Assembly: GCF_946480305.1 (NCBI RefSeq)
Contig: NZ_CAMLJQ010000027.1
Coordinates: 1-52,988 of the forward strand
Direction: 5' to 3'
Length of the DNA stretch: 52,988 bases
From: an uncultured Caldimonas sp.
Lineage (GTDB): Bacteria; Pseudomonadota; Gammaproteobacteria; Burkholderiales; Burkholderiaceae
Each line of letters starts with the position of its first letter. Position 1 is the first letter of the stretch. Positions 39,477 through 47,918 of the stretch are shown here, piece by piece. Both the position numbers and the translations under genes were made by a program. The notes beneath the pieces were generated by a model. That model was not told the DNA's origin. It did not search any database and saw only the letters and a list, made by a program, of their open reading frames with translations.

Positions 39477-40988
39477 TCAGGCCGCCTCACGCTGCACCAG
39501 CACCGGCTCCGGTCGCGCGGGTGGCAGGTCGTCGTCGATGCCGCCGAAGTCGGCGCGCATCGTGCGCGCGGTCGTGCGGTCGTTCAGCGTCGTCTCGATC
39601 TTGCGCAGCCTCACCTTCATGAACGAGGCGTCGGCCTTCTCGCAAGGCTTCAGCTGCGCGTTCAGCCAATGCGAGCGCACCACCTCGAAGCGATGCTCGA
39701 ACCAGCCGAGGTACCAGAACCACTCGGTGTAGTAGAGCCACGAGTTCTCGTTCATGGCGCGCAGGTGGGTCGGGTCCTGCCAGGCGGCGCGCGAATGCTC
39801 GTAGGGCACCTCGATCTCGAACTCGCCGCCTTCTTTCAGCAGCGCCAGCGCGTTGGTCATCAGCGTGGGCAGATCGGGTACGTGCTCCAGCACGTTGTTG
39901 GCGTACAGCAGTTGCACCGAGCCGGGCTCGAGCAGCACCTCGCCGCCGTAACGCGTGGCGAGCCGCACCGGCCACTCCACGGGCTGCCCGAGGTCGAGCA
40001 CCACGTCCGGCTCGGCGCGGTCCAGCACGTCGATGTTGAGCCAGCCGGGCTTGTAGTCCTTGCCCGACCCCAGGTTCACCTGGGTCGGCCGCCACGGCCC
40101 GCTCTGGCGGTGCTGCTGGTGGCCCTGGAAGAAGCCGGTCGCGAAAGCCAGCAGGTCAGCGTAAGCCTCGACCGGGTCGTGGCGCGCAAACGCTTCGAGC
40201 TGCTGGCGCGCCTGCGCGAAGAATTCCGGACGGGCAAAGCGCTCCTTGAAGAAGCCTTCCAGCTCGCCCTCGCCCAACCAGAACACCGCATCCTCGAAGG
40301 CGGCCGGCGGCGACGACGCGGCGTGCCGCTCCGAGATCACCGGCGTCCCGAGCGACAGGCAATGCGACACCCGCACCTGCTCGAACCGTGCGGCGTCGTA
40401 GAAGCTGCAGTTGAGCACGGCCTTGGCCTGGCGGATGAACTGGTCCCGTTCCTCGCAGTAGATCGGCTTGTCGAACAGCGCCACCGTGGCGCCGCAGGCC
40501 TCGACCCGCTCGATGAACGCGCGGCGGCGGTCGTTGAGGCTGCCGAAGAACAGCAGGTCGATCGGCCGGTCCTCGAGCGCAGGTGCCAGCCCCCGGTCGA
40601 GATAGGGCGCATGGAGGAAGGGAACGACCGGTACATCTGCCGGATCGCTGCAGTAGGCCGGCACGTTCAGCGGGTCGTAGTCGGCCACGGCCGAGGTGCG
40701 CAGCAGGCGCATGTAGGCAGGGTTCACCTTCGCGCCGCCCTGGCCCAGCTGCTCGAGATTCATGAAGATGCACGCATGCCGCTGCGTCCAGTCTTCCGGA
40801 AAGCCGAGATGTGCACCGAACACGATGTTCACCGCGTCCTCGCGCAGCCGGTTCTTGGCCATCGTGACCTCCGCGCCGAAGCGGCGGAACTGATAGCGCA
40901 GGTAGCGCGCCTGGTCGACGAAACCCAGCGAATGGGGGTAGCCGGGAGGCTGCATCACGGCGAGATGTACGGGCGGTACTTGGGTCAT
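39477..40988 (-). CDS. Fused glycosyltransferase-like and SAM methyltransferase protein
   Basis: 503 residues with two parts. Residues 1 to about 290 look like a compact GT-B glycosyltransferase: FMNLEQLGQGGAKVNPAYM, IDLLFFGSLNDRRRAFIERV, and LNCSFYDAARFEQVRVSHCL before LGTPVISER, a typical donor-site run. Residues about 305-470 are a methyltransferase of the group opening VNLGSGKDYKPGWLNIDVLD, with LLYANNVLEHVPDLPTLM and LKEGGEFEIEVPYEHSR. GAAGG stands 7 bases before the ATG. One protein would add a sugar and methylate it. Both motif sets look intact. It precedes the methyltransferase gene by 24 bp. Confidence 0.8.
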   Translation of the reverse strand: MTQVPPVHLAVMQPPGYPHSLGFVDQARYLRYQFRRFGAEVTMAKNRLREDAVNIVFGAHLGFPEDWTQRHACIFMNLEQLGQGGAKVNPAYMRLLRTSAVADYDPLNVPAYCSDPADVPVVPFLHAPYLDRGLAPALEDRPIDLLFFGSLNDRRRAFIERVEACGATVALFDKPIYCEERDQFIRQAKAVLNCSFYDAARFEQVRVSHCLSLGTPVISERHAASSPPAAFEDAVFWLGEGELEGFFKERFARPEFFAQARQQLEAFARHDPVEAYADLLAFATGFFQGHQQHRQSGPWRPTQVNLGSGKDYKPGWLNIDVLDRAEPDVVLDLGQPVEWPVRLATRYGGEVLLEPGSVQLLYANNVLEHVPDLPTLMTNALALLKEGGEFEIEVPYEHSRAAWQDPTHLRAMNENSWLYYTEWFWYLGWFEHRFEVVRSHWLNAQLKPCEKADASFMKVRLRKIETTLNDRTTARTMRADFGGIDDDLPPARPEPVLVQREAA

Positions 40989-41100
40989 GGTGTGGCCTTC
41001 ACGGCATGGTTGCCTGACGATGAACCGATGCTAGCGAGGCGCCAATGCCGGCGAATGCACAAAAAGACCGGGTTCGGTCGGGTATCTCGCGGGATCGGCA

Positions 41101-43047
41101 TCACCCCTGCGCCGGCAGCTCCCGCGGCGGCTCGCCGCGCCGCGCGATGTCGACCATGCGCAGGTACAACGCCTCCAGGTCGCGCGCGAAGCGCCTGCCG
41201 TCGAACAGGCTGAAGCCCGGCCTGCCAGCTTCGAGGTGGCGCCGCATCGCTTGCAAGCGGTCGCGGTCGCGCGCGAGATCGATCACCAGTTTTTCGTACT
41301 GTGCTTCGTCGGCACAGACCAGTTCGCCCAGACCGACGGCGTGCAGCAGGCTGCCCGCCACGCGCGAGGCGAAGGGCTCCTGCGACAGCGTCACGACCGG
41401 CACACCCATCCACAGCGCATCGCTGGCGGTGGTGTGCGCGTTGCAAGGCCAGTTGTCGAGCATCACGTCGGCGGCGGGCAGGCGCGCCAGGTGCTGCGCG
41501 TATGCCACGCGGGGCGCGAAGACGATCCGCCCGGGCGCCACCCCCCGCAGCTGTGCATGTGCGAGCAGGTTGTGGGTGGCCTGGTCGTTGTCTTCCAGCA
41601 TCCACAGCAGGCTGTCGGGCACGGCTTTCAGGATGCGCATCCAGACGTCGAACGTCTGCGGCGTGAGCTTGAAGGCCTGGTTGAAGCAGCCGAGGATGAA
41701 CGCGTCTTCCGGCAACCCGCAGGCCTGCCGACTCACCGGCGCGGGCCGTTGACGCCGGCTGTCGTTCGGCTGGTAGCAGTTCGGCAGCTGCGCGAGCTTC
41801 TCGGTATAGCGGTCCGCATGCTCCAGCGGCGTGACCCAGCGGTCGCCGATGAAGTAGTCGATGTAGTCGGCCCCGGTGGTGCCGGGAAAGCCGAGGAAGC
41901 TGACTTGCAGCGGCGCCGGCCGGTGCGCGAACACGCCGAACCGGTTGCCCAGCGTATGGCCTTTGAGGTCGACCAGCAGATCGACACCGTCCGCATGGAT
42001 GCGGCGCGCCATCTGGGCCTCGTTGAGGGTGCGCATGTCGACATAGCGCTCGCAGGCCGCGCGGATGCGTTGTTCGGCGCGCGTGTTGTCGTCCTTGCTG
42101 TGGGAGTACAGCGTGACGTGGAAACGCTCGCGGTCCCGGTGTTCCAGCGCCTCCACGAACAGCAATGCCGTCGCATGGTTGTGGAAGTCGTTCGACACGT
42201 AGCCGATGCGCAGGCGGCGCTCGCCCTCGGCTGGCAGCGGCCGGCGGGGCAAGGGTTCCACGCCGCGGGCGCAGGTCAGTGCCACCTGCTGGTTGGCTCG
42301 CTTGAACAGGAATGGCGAGTGATCGATCGCGATCAGCGAGAAGACCGCGCCTTCGGAGCGCACGTCAGGGCCGACCGATTCGACCGCCGCAAGCACCTCC
42401 GCGCAGTCCTGCTCGAAGCGGTCCCACTGGCATGCATGCTGGCGCATGTGCAACGCCATCAGCCGGGCCGCGATGCGGTTGTTGTCGAGCATGCTCGCGG
42501 TCGTGAAGCTTTCGGCCGCTTCCCTGTAGAGCTTCAGATCACGCAACGCGAGGCCGAGCTTCATGTGCACGGCCGGGTCGGCGGTGTTGAGGACCATGGC
42601 CTCCAGGTACACCGCCATGGCCTCGCTCGGCCGCGAGAGCTGCGCAAGCACCGTGCCGTGGTTGAGCACGAAGTGGTAGTGCTGGCGCGCAGGGCCGCGA
42701 CCGTGCTGCTCGAAGATCTGCAACGCCTCCTGCCAGCGCTGCTGCGACACCAACGCCAGCGTGAAGAGATGCAGGGCGCGGACGTTGTCGGGCTCGTCGC
42801 GCAACGCGCGCGCCGCGGCCGCCTCCATCTCGGTCAGGCGGCCGAGCCGATAGCGGGTGGTCGCCAGGGCGATCCAGTCTTGCGTGGAAAAACGCGCGTC
42901 GTCCGACAGGGCCGTCAAGGCGCTTTCCGCCGGTGCCCATGCGCCGGCGAGCACGGACTGGTACGCCAGACGCCGCGACTCCGCAAAACGGCGGGCGTCG
43001 CGCGCCGGGCGCGAGGGCGGCACGGTGGACGGGGCGGCTGATCTCAT
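41101..43047 (-). CDS. TPR-containing O-GlcNAc-transferase-like (GT41/SPINDLY) glycosyltransferase
   Basis: 648 residues. The N-terminal part (about 20-235) is made of TPR-like helical pairs. The C-terminal part is GT41: RIGYVSNDFHNHATALLF, DLLVDLKGHTLGNRFGVFAHRPAP, then VSFLGFPGTTGADYIDYFIGDR, FILGCFNQAFKLTP, and MLDNWPCNAHTTASDALWMG with PVVTLSQEPFASRVAGSLL. These are the conserved nucleotide-sugar contacts of the family. GT41 enzymes modify Ser/Thr of proteins in the cytoplasm. The gene lies head-to-head with flagellin 1, 447 bp apart, so flagellin is the likely acceptor. GGAG stands 8 bases before the ATG. Confidence 0.92.
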   Translation of the reverse strand: MRSAAPSTVPPSRPARDARRFAESRRLAYQSVLAGAWAPAESALTALSDDARFSTQDWIALATTRYRLGRLTEMEAAAARALRDEPDNVRALHLFTLALVSQQRWQEALQIFEQHGRGPARQHYHFVLNHGTVLAQLSRPSEAMAVYLEAMVLNTADPAVHMKLGLALRDLKLYREAAESFTTASMLDNNRIAARLMALHMRQHACQWDRFEQDCAEVLAAVESVGPDVRSEGAVFSLIAIDHSPFLFKRANQQVALTCARGVEPLPRRPLPAEGERRLRIGYVSNDFHNHATALLFVEALEHRDRERFHVTLYSHSKDDNTRAEQRIRAACERYVDMRTLNEAQMARRIHADGVDLLVDLKGHTLGNRFGVFAHRPAPLQVSFLGFPGTTGADYIDYFIGDRWVTPLEHADRYTEKLAQLPNCYQPNDSRRQRPAPVSRQACGLPEDAFILGCFNQAFKLTPQTFDVWMRILKAVPDSLLWMLEDNDQATHNLLAHAQLRGVAPGRIVFAPRVAYAQHLARLPAADVMLDNWPCNAHTTASDALWMGVPVVTLSQEPFASRVAGSLLHAVGLGELVCADEAQYEKLVIDLARDRDRLQAMRRHLEAGRPGFSLFDGRRFARDLEALYLRMVDIARRGEPPRELPAQG

Positions 43048-43103
43048 GGGGCGGTCTCCGGTGGTTCCGACGCGGGGAACGCAGTGATCGCGAAATTTAT
43101 CGC

Positions 43104-43130
43104 TCAGGTCGGTGCGCGATGTGCCGATAA
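43104..43130 (+). promoter_or_regulatory. Sigma-28 promoter P1 of flagellin 1
   Basis: TCAGGTCG, 11 bases, GCCGATAA. The -10 is identical to the consensus, and the -35 differs by two or three bases from the TCAAG form used before fliD and motA. It is 364 bases upstream of the flagellin ATG. Confidence 0.7.
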
Positions 43131-43200
43131 GGCCCCTTCTGCCCTGCCAATTCCTGTTGACCCGACAACACTTTTGATGCAGGCCGATTGCGAAATTCCC

Positions 43201-43227
43201 TTAAGTCCCAACAGCTTGCGTCGATAA
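43201..43227 (+). promoter_or_regulatory. Sigma-28 promoter P2 of flagellin 1
   Basis: TTAAGTCC, 11 bases, GTCGATAA. The spacing is the same as the other late promoters in the window, with one change in each half relative to the fliD promoter. It is about 270 bases upstream of the flagellin ATG. Confidence 0.7.
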
Positions 43228-43494
43228 CCAACCCAACGAGGCGTGAATGAATTCCACGTCTCGCGGTCCGGATCAGCCGACCGCAATCTGATGCCCCCAG
43301 CCATGCATCGGGTTGACGGGATGACTGCCGCCGGGCGCAGCCGGTTGCCGGCTGGCGGGGAAACAAGGCACGGGCAGACCGCACGTGCCGGAAGTCCCCA
43401 AAGGTTGGCGGCAGGCACGGATCGAAGGGCGACCGACGGTCCGTAGGCAAAGCCGGCGTCGCGCCGGGAGTTCATCAACATAAGGAGTTCCACC

Positions 43495-44697
43495 ATGGCT
43501 ATGACCATCAACACCAACGTGGCTTCGTTGACTGCGCAACGCAATCTGAATGCGTCGCAGAGCACGCTGTCCACCTCGATGCAGCGCCTGTCCTCTGGCC
43601 TGCGGCTCAACAGTGCCAAGGACGATGCCGCCGGCCTGGCGATCGCCGAACGCATGAATGCGCAGACCCGCGGCCTCAACGTCGCGGCACGCAATGCCAA
43701 CGACGGCATCTCGCTGGCGCAGACCGCCGAAGGCGCACTCGGCAAGATCGGCGACATGCTGCAGCGCATGCGTGAGCTGGCCGTGCAATCGGCCAACGCC
43801 ACCAACAGCGAGGACGATCGCTCGGCCCTGCAGGCTGAAGTGGCGCAACTGCGCGACGAAATCGACCGCGTCGCGAAGAACACGTCCTTCAACGGCACCA
43901 AGCTGCTCGACGGCTCGTTCGCTGCCGCCAACTTCCAGGTCGGCTCCGGCGCGGGCGAAAGCATCACCGTCGCCGCCCTGACCGACTCGACGGCCGAAGG
44001 CCTGTCCAGCGTGGTCTACGGCGAAGACACGCTGACCACGGGCACCGCCGGATCGATCACGACGCTGACGGAGATCACCGCCGGCGACCTGGCGATCACG
44101 GTGGACGGCACCGAGTACGAGCTGTCGGCCATCGCGGAAGCGGCGACCGGCGAGGAGCGTCTGGGCCAGGTGGTCGAGGCGATCAACCGCCGCACGGCCG
44201 ACACCGGCGTGTCCGCCTTCCTGAAGACGAACACCGACGGCACCTACGACATCGAGATTCGCTCGAGCAAGGTGGATTCCGACGGCGACGCAGTCGCAGT
44301 GACGGCCGGCGGCTTCACCGCAGCCACCACCGGCTTCACGGCTGCCGACCTGTCGATCACCGCTGGCTCGGGCACCTCGGCTGCCGGCGTGGACGAACTG
44401 TCGGTCGAGACCGCCGAAGACGCCTGGCTCGCGATCAAGCAGATCGACGATGCGCTGGACCAGATCAACAGCGCCCGCGCCACCCTGGGTGCCGTGCAGA
44501 GCCGCTTCGAGAACGCGGTCTCCAACATCCAGATCCAGGCCGAGAACACCGCTGCCGCTCGCGGCCGGATCGTCGACGCGGACTTCGCCCAGGAAACGGC
44601 GAACCTGTCCAAGTCGCAGATCCTGCAGCAGGCCGGCACGGCGATGGTGGCGCAAGCCAACCAGCTGCCGCAGCAGGTGCTGTCGCTGCTCGGCTGA
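43495..44697 (+). CDS. fliC: Flagellin 1
   Basis: 400 residues. The N-terminal D0/D1 ([39 protein letters not shown]) and C-terminal D1/D0 ([42 protein letters not shown]) are canonical. The centre (about 170-310) is Thr/Ser/Ala/Gly-rich, with flagellin-type [13 protein letters not shown] segments, and has no Cys; it is the likely surface-exposed and glycosylated part. It is about 85% identical to flagellin 2 (estimated by eye) even in this central domain. AAGGAG stands 8 bases before the ATG, and an intrinsic terminator follows. Secreted through the flagellar export gate with FliS as chaperone. Confidence 0.97.
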   Translation: MAMTINTNVASLTAQRNLNASQSTLSTSMQRLSSGLRLNSAKDDAAGLAIAERMNAQTRGLNVAARNANDGISLAQTAEGALGKIGDMLQRMRELAVQSANATNSEDDRSALQAEVAQLRDEIDRVAKNTSFNGTKLLDGSFAAANFQVGSGAGESITVAALTDSTAEGLSSVVYGEDTLTTGTAGSITTLTEITAGDLAITVDGTEYELSAIAEAATGEERLGQVVEAINRRTADTGVSAFLKTNTDGTYDIEIRSSKVDSDGDAVAVTAGGFTAATTGFTAADLSITAGSGTSAAGVDELSVETAEDAWLAIKQIDDALDQINSARATLGAVQSRFENAVSNIQIQAENTAAARGRIVDADFAQETANLSKSQILQQAGTAMVAQANQLPQQVLSLLG

Positions 44698-44712
44698 TCC
44701 CGCAGCCCGCCG

Positions 44713-44731
44713 CCCTGGCCTCGCGCCAGGG
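44713..44731 (+). other. Hairpin after flagellin 1
   Basis: CCCTGGC/GCCAGGG, a 7-bp stem with a 5-base loop, just upstream of the flagellin 1 terminator. It may protect the 3' end of the message. Confidence 0.45.
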
Positions 44732-44740
44732 TTGCAGCCA

Positions 44741-44765
44741 ACGCCCGGCCCCGCCGGGCGTTTTT
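44741..44765 (+). terminator. Intrinsic terminator of flagellin 1
   Basis: Stem ACGCCCGGC/GCCGGGCGT with a CCC loop followed by a run of Ts. It lies 44 bases after the stop codon and separates the two flagellin genes. Confidence 0.88.
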
Positions 44766-44957
44766 CATTCGTGCGCCTCCTGGCGTCGCCCAGGGCCGGT
44801 CAGGAGGAAGCGCGAACGCACGGGCCACAACTGGCCGGCTTTCCCCCGCTTTATCGAGGCTTTCCCAAGACCCGGAGTGTCGAAGAATCCGGCATACCGA
44901 ATGCGGTCGTACCGGCGCCAGAGCCGGATCTTGATCCTGGTTCTAAGGAGAGCTGCC

Positions 44958-46166
44958 ATGCCCCAGACCATCAACACGAACATCAATTCGCTGACGGCAC
45001 AGCGAAACCTGAATGCGTCGCAAAGTTCGCTGTCCACCTCGATGCAGCGCCTGTCCTCAGGCCTGCGCGTCAACAGCGCCAAGGACGACGCCGCCGGTCT
45101 CGCCATCGCCGAACGCATGAACACGCAGATCCGCGGCCTGAACGTCGCGGCGCGCAACGCCAACGACGGCATCTCGCTCGCCCAGGTGGCCGAAGGCGCG
45201 TTGGGCAAGGTCGGCGACATGCTGCAGCGCATGCGGGAGCTGGCGGTGCAGGCCTCGAACGCCACCAACAGCGAGGACGATCGCAAGGCCCTGCAGGCCG
45301 AAGTGGCGCAGCTGCGCGACGAAATCAACCGGATCGCACAGCAGACCGCCTTCAACGGCACGAAGCTGCTCGATGGCTCGTTTTCTGCCGCCACGTTCCA
45401 GATCGGCGCCAACTCCGGCGAAAGCATCACCGTCGCCGCACTGACCGACTCCACGGCCGAAGGCCTCTCGAGCGTGGTCTACGGCGAAGACACGGTCACC
45501 ACCGGCACGGCCGGCGAGATCACCACGCTGACGGAAATCACTGCCGGCGACCTGGCGATCTGGGTCGACGGCACCGAATACGAGCTGGCCGCGCTCTCGG
45601 AAGCGAGCACGGGCGCCGAGCGCATGGGCCAGGTCGTCGAGGCGATCAACCGCCGCACGGCCGACACGGGCGTCGCAGCCTTCCTGAAGGCCAACACCGA
45701 CGGCACCTACGACCTCGAGATCCGCTCGGCGAACCATCAGTCGGACGGCGACGCGGTCGCGGTCACGGCGGCCGGCTTCACGGTGGCGACCACCGGTTTC
45801 ACCGCAGCCGATCTGTCGATCACCGCGGGCACCGGCACGTCCGCCGTCGGTATCGACGAGCTCACGGTCGAGACGGCGGAAGACGCCTGGCTGGCCATCA
45901 AGCAGATCGACGATGCGCTCGACCAGATCAACAGCGCCCGCGCCACCCTGGGTGCCGTGCAGAGCCGCTTCGAGAACGCGGTCGCCAACATCCAGATTCA
46001 GTCCGAGAACACCGCCGCTGCGCGGGGACGCATCATGGACGCTGACTTCGCGGCCGAAACCGCGAACATGTCCCGCGCCCAGATCCTCCAGCAGGCAGGC
46101 ACCGCGATGGTCGCGCAGGCCAACCAGCTGCCGCAGCAGGTGCTGCAGTTGCTGCAGGGCGGTTGA
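44958..46166 (+). CDS. Flagellin 2
   Basis: 402 residues. Start [19 protein letters not shown], with AAGGAG 7 bases before the ATG at 44958; the frame is open further upstream but the family start is clear. End: [24 protein letters not shown]. The central domain repeats the flagellin 1 sequence with scattered changes (for example NHQSDGD for KVDSDGD). It is a tandem duplicate. The 260-bp gap before it holds the flagellin 1 terminator, and I found no good sigma-28 promoter. It may be expressed from an unseen promoter or by read-through, and may be a minor filament subunit. Confidence 0.97.
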   Translation: MPQTINTNINSLTAQRNLNASQSSLSTSMQRLSSGLRVNSAKDDAAGLAIAERMNTQIRGLNVAARNANDGISLAQVAEGALGKVGDMLQRMRELAVQASNATNSEDDRKALQAEVAQLRDEINRIAQQTAFNGTKLLDGSFSAATFQIGANSGESITVAALTDSTAEGLSSVVYGEDTVTTGTAGEITTLTEITAGDLAIWVDGTEYELAALSEASTGAERMGQVVEAINRRTADTGVAAFLKANTDGTYDLEIRSANHQSDGDAVAVTAAGFTVATTGFTAADLSITAGTGTSAVGIDELTVETAEDAWLAIKQIDDALDQINSARATLGAVQSRFENAVANIQIQSENTAAARGRIMDADFAAETANMSRAQILQQAGTAMVAQANQLPQQVLQLLQGG

Positions 46167-46198
46167 CCTCCGCGCGGGCGGGGTCACTGCTTCGCATC

Positions 46199-46232
46199 CG
46201 TCCGCCCAGGGAAAACCCTCGGCGGACGTTTT
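46199..46232 (+). terminator. Intrinsic terminator of flagellin 2
   Basis: A 13-bp stem with one mismatch (CGTCCGCCCAGGG against CCCTCGGCGGACG) and an AAAA loop, then four Ts. It sits 32 bases after the flagellin 2 stop and just before the fliD promoter. Confidence 0.88.
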
Positions 46233-46244
46233 GCCTGGAAGCCC

Positions 46245-46271
46245 TCAAGTCCGGTCAAAAGCTGCCGATAG
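46245..46271 (+). promoter_or_regulatory. Sigma-28 promoter of fliD
   Basis: TCAAGTCC, 11 bases, GCCGATAG. It is 28 bases upstream of the fliD ATG and directly after the flagellin 2 terminator. Confidence 0.8.
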
Positions 46272-46299
46272 AAGAATGTGAATACCAGGAGCTGGCGCA

Positions 46300-47751
46300 A
46301 TGGCCACCATTTCCTCCCCCGGCCTGGGTAGCGGACTCGACGTCAACAGCATCGTCGAACAGCTGGTCTCGATCGAGCGCCGGCCGATCGTGCAGCTCGA
46401 GGCGCAGAACACCAAGCTGCAGGCACGGCTGTCCGCCTTCGGGCTGCTGCAAAGCTACACCGTCAACGTGCACGACGCCGTCGGCAAGCTCACGCAGGCC
46501 AGCCTGTGGGAGAAGTCGAGCGCGAGCAGCTCGGATCCGAACTCCGTCAGCGCGACCCCGACCTCCGGCGTCGCCAAGGGCAGCTACAGCATCAACGTCA
46601 CACAGCTCGCCCAGGCGCAGGCGCTGGCGTCCAACGCCTACGCCAGCAGCAGCACCGTGGTGGGCACCGGCACGCTGAGCATCGAACTCGGCAGCTGGGA
46701 CGCCGGCAAGACCGCCTTCACGCCCAAGAGCGGTGCCACCGCGGTCGAGATCACGATCGACTCCGAGAACAACACGCTGGAAAAGATCCGCGACGCGATC
46801 AATTCGGCCGATGCGGGGGTCACCGCGGCGGTCGTCACCGACGCGCTCGGTGCCCGCCTGACCGTGCGCTCGAAGACGACGGGCGAGGAAAACGCGGTGC
46901 GCATCACCGCGACCGACGACGACGGCAACAACACCAACGCCTCGGGCCTGTCGGCCCTGGCCTACGACCCGCCGACCGCCACCGGGCAGATGTCGGAGAC
47001 CATGGTCGCGAAGAACGCGACGGCCACCATCAACGGGCTCGGCATCTCGTCGGCCACCAACACCCTCACCGGCGTGGTGGCAGGCATGAACCTCACGCTG
47101 AACAAGGTGACGACCGCCGCGGTGGAGGTGAAGATCGGCGTCGACAAGGACGGCATGAAAAAGGCCGTCAACGACTTCGTCAAGGCCTACAACGACATCA
47201 ACAAGTACATCTCCGACCAGACCAAGTACAACGAGGAGACGAAGACCGCCGCGACGCTGCAGGGCGACCGTTCGACGCTGTCGCTGCAGAGCCAGCTGCG
47301 CTCGGTGCTCAGCGGCCTGAGCGGCGCGTCCAGCGCCTTCCCGCGGCTGTCGGACATCGGCATCGAGTTCCAGAGGGATGGCTCGCTGAAGGTCGACGAT
47401 GCCAAGCTCGGCAACGCGATCGACAACAACCTCGACGAGCTGAAGCTCGCGTTCACCAACTCGGACGCAGGCAACCCGAGCAACGACGGCTTTGCCGTGC
47501 GCATGAAGGCCCTCACCGCCGCGCTGACGCGCAGCGACGGCCTGGTCAGCACCCGCCGCGAAGGGCTGCGCGACAGCATCCGGCGCAACGAGCTGCAAGC
47601 CGAGCGCTACGAAACCCGGGTCGCGATGGTCGAGCAGCGCCTGCTCAAGCAGTACACCGCGCTCGACGTCACGCTGAACCAGCTCAACGGGCTCAACAGC
47701 TCCGTCACGCAGCAGCTGGAGATGCTGGCTGCCACCTACAAGAAGAAGTGA
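46300..47751 (+). CDS. fliD: Flagellar filament cap protein FliD (HAP2)
   Basis: 483 residues. N-terminal FliD motif: ISSPGLGSGLDVNSIVEQLV and IERRPIVQLEAQ. C-terminal part: KKAVNDFVKAYNDINKYI and a final coiled coil, with RYETRVAMVEQRLLKQYTAL then LDVTLNQLNGLNSSVTQQLEML. FliD forms the cap at the filament tip, on which flagellin folds. GGAG stands 8 bases before the ATG. It is followed by fliS and fliT as usual. Confidence 0.95.
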   Translation: MATISSPGLGSGLDVNSIVEQLVSIERRPIVQLEAQNTKLQARLSAFGLLQSYTVNVHDAVGKLTQASLWEKSSASSSDPNSVSATPTSGVAKGSYSINVTQLAQAQALASNAYASSSTVVGTGTLSIELGSWDAGKTAFTPKSGATAVEITIDSENNTLEKIRDAINSADAGVTAAVVTDALGARLTVRSKTTGEENAVRITATDDDGNNTNASGLSALAYDPPTATGQMSETMVAKNATATINGLGISSATNTLTGVVAGMNLTLNKVTTAAVEVKIGVDKDGMKKAVNDFVKAYNDINKYISDQTKYNEETKTAATLQGDRSTLSLQSQLRSVLSGLSGASSAFPRLSDIGIEFQRDGSLKVDDAKLGNAIDNNLDELKLAFTNSDAGNPSNDGFAVRMKALTAALTRSDGLVSTRREGLRDSIRRNELQAERYETRVAMVEQRLLKQYTALDVTLNQLNGLNSSVTQQLEMLAATYKKK

Positions 47752-47769
47752 CCCGGGCGGTGGGTCCTC

Positions 47770-47802
47770 GGCCCGGCCACCCGTGCAGCGGCACGCCGGG
47801 CC
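47770..47802 (+). other. Strong hairpin after fliD
   Basis: GGCCCGGC/GCCGGGCC, an 8-bp perfect outer stem, with an inner GTGC-AGCG-GCAC stem. There is no T-run, so this is a structured 3' end or Rho-type boundary rather than a standard terminator. Confidence 0.45.
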
Positions 47803-47854
47803 TGTCAATCTCTGCAAACCCCGGATCAAGCCCCTTCAGTGCCTCAATTTCTCT

Positions 47855-47881
47855 TCAAGTCGCGGCCCGAGAGACCGATAA
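47855..47881 (+). promoter_or_regulatory. Sigma-28 promoter of fliS
   Basis: TCAAGTCG, 11 bases, ACCGATAA, 37 bases upstream of the fliS ATG. The form is the same as the fliD promoter except the first base of the -10. Confidence 0.75.
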
Positions 47882-47918
47882 CTTGGAGGAAGGCACACGA
47901 CACTAAGGGTGAATCGCC

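Larger units (their letters stand above)
43048..43494. other. 447-bp divergent control region of the GT41 gene and flagellin 1
   Basis: It contains two sigma-28 promoter matches pointing at flagellin 1 (43104-43130 and 43201-43227), giving leaders of about 360 and 260 bases. No supported gene lies within it; the leader is free of convincing coding signals. The GT41 promoter on the minus strand was not identified. The flagellin Shine-Dalgarno (AAGGAG) is at about 43481-43486. Confidence 0.65.

Noticed and set aside
41236..43041. Plus-strand open frame of 601 codons opposite the GT41 gene
   Set aside because: The antisense composition is not protein-like and the GT41 reading is unambiguous.
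43048..43100. AGCGATAA on the minus strand as a sigma-28 promoter for the GT41 gene
   Set aside because: The -35 position reads CACATCGC, which does not match; only half the element is present.
44865..44903. Weak sigma-28-like pieces (CCAAGACC, ACCGAATG) before flagellin 2
   Set aside because: The spacing and the second halves do not fit the element shared by the other late promoters.
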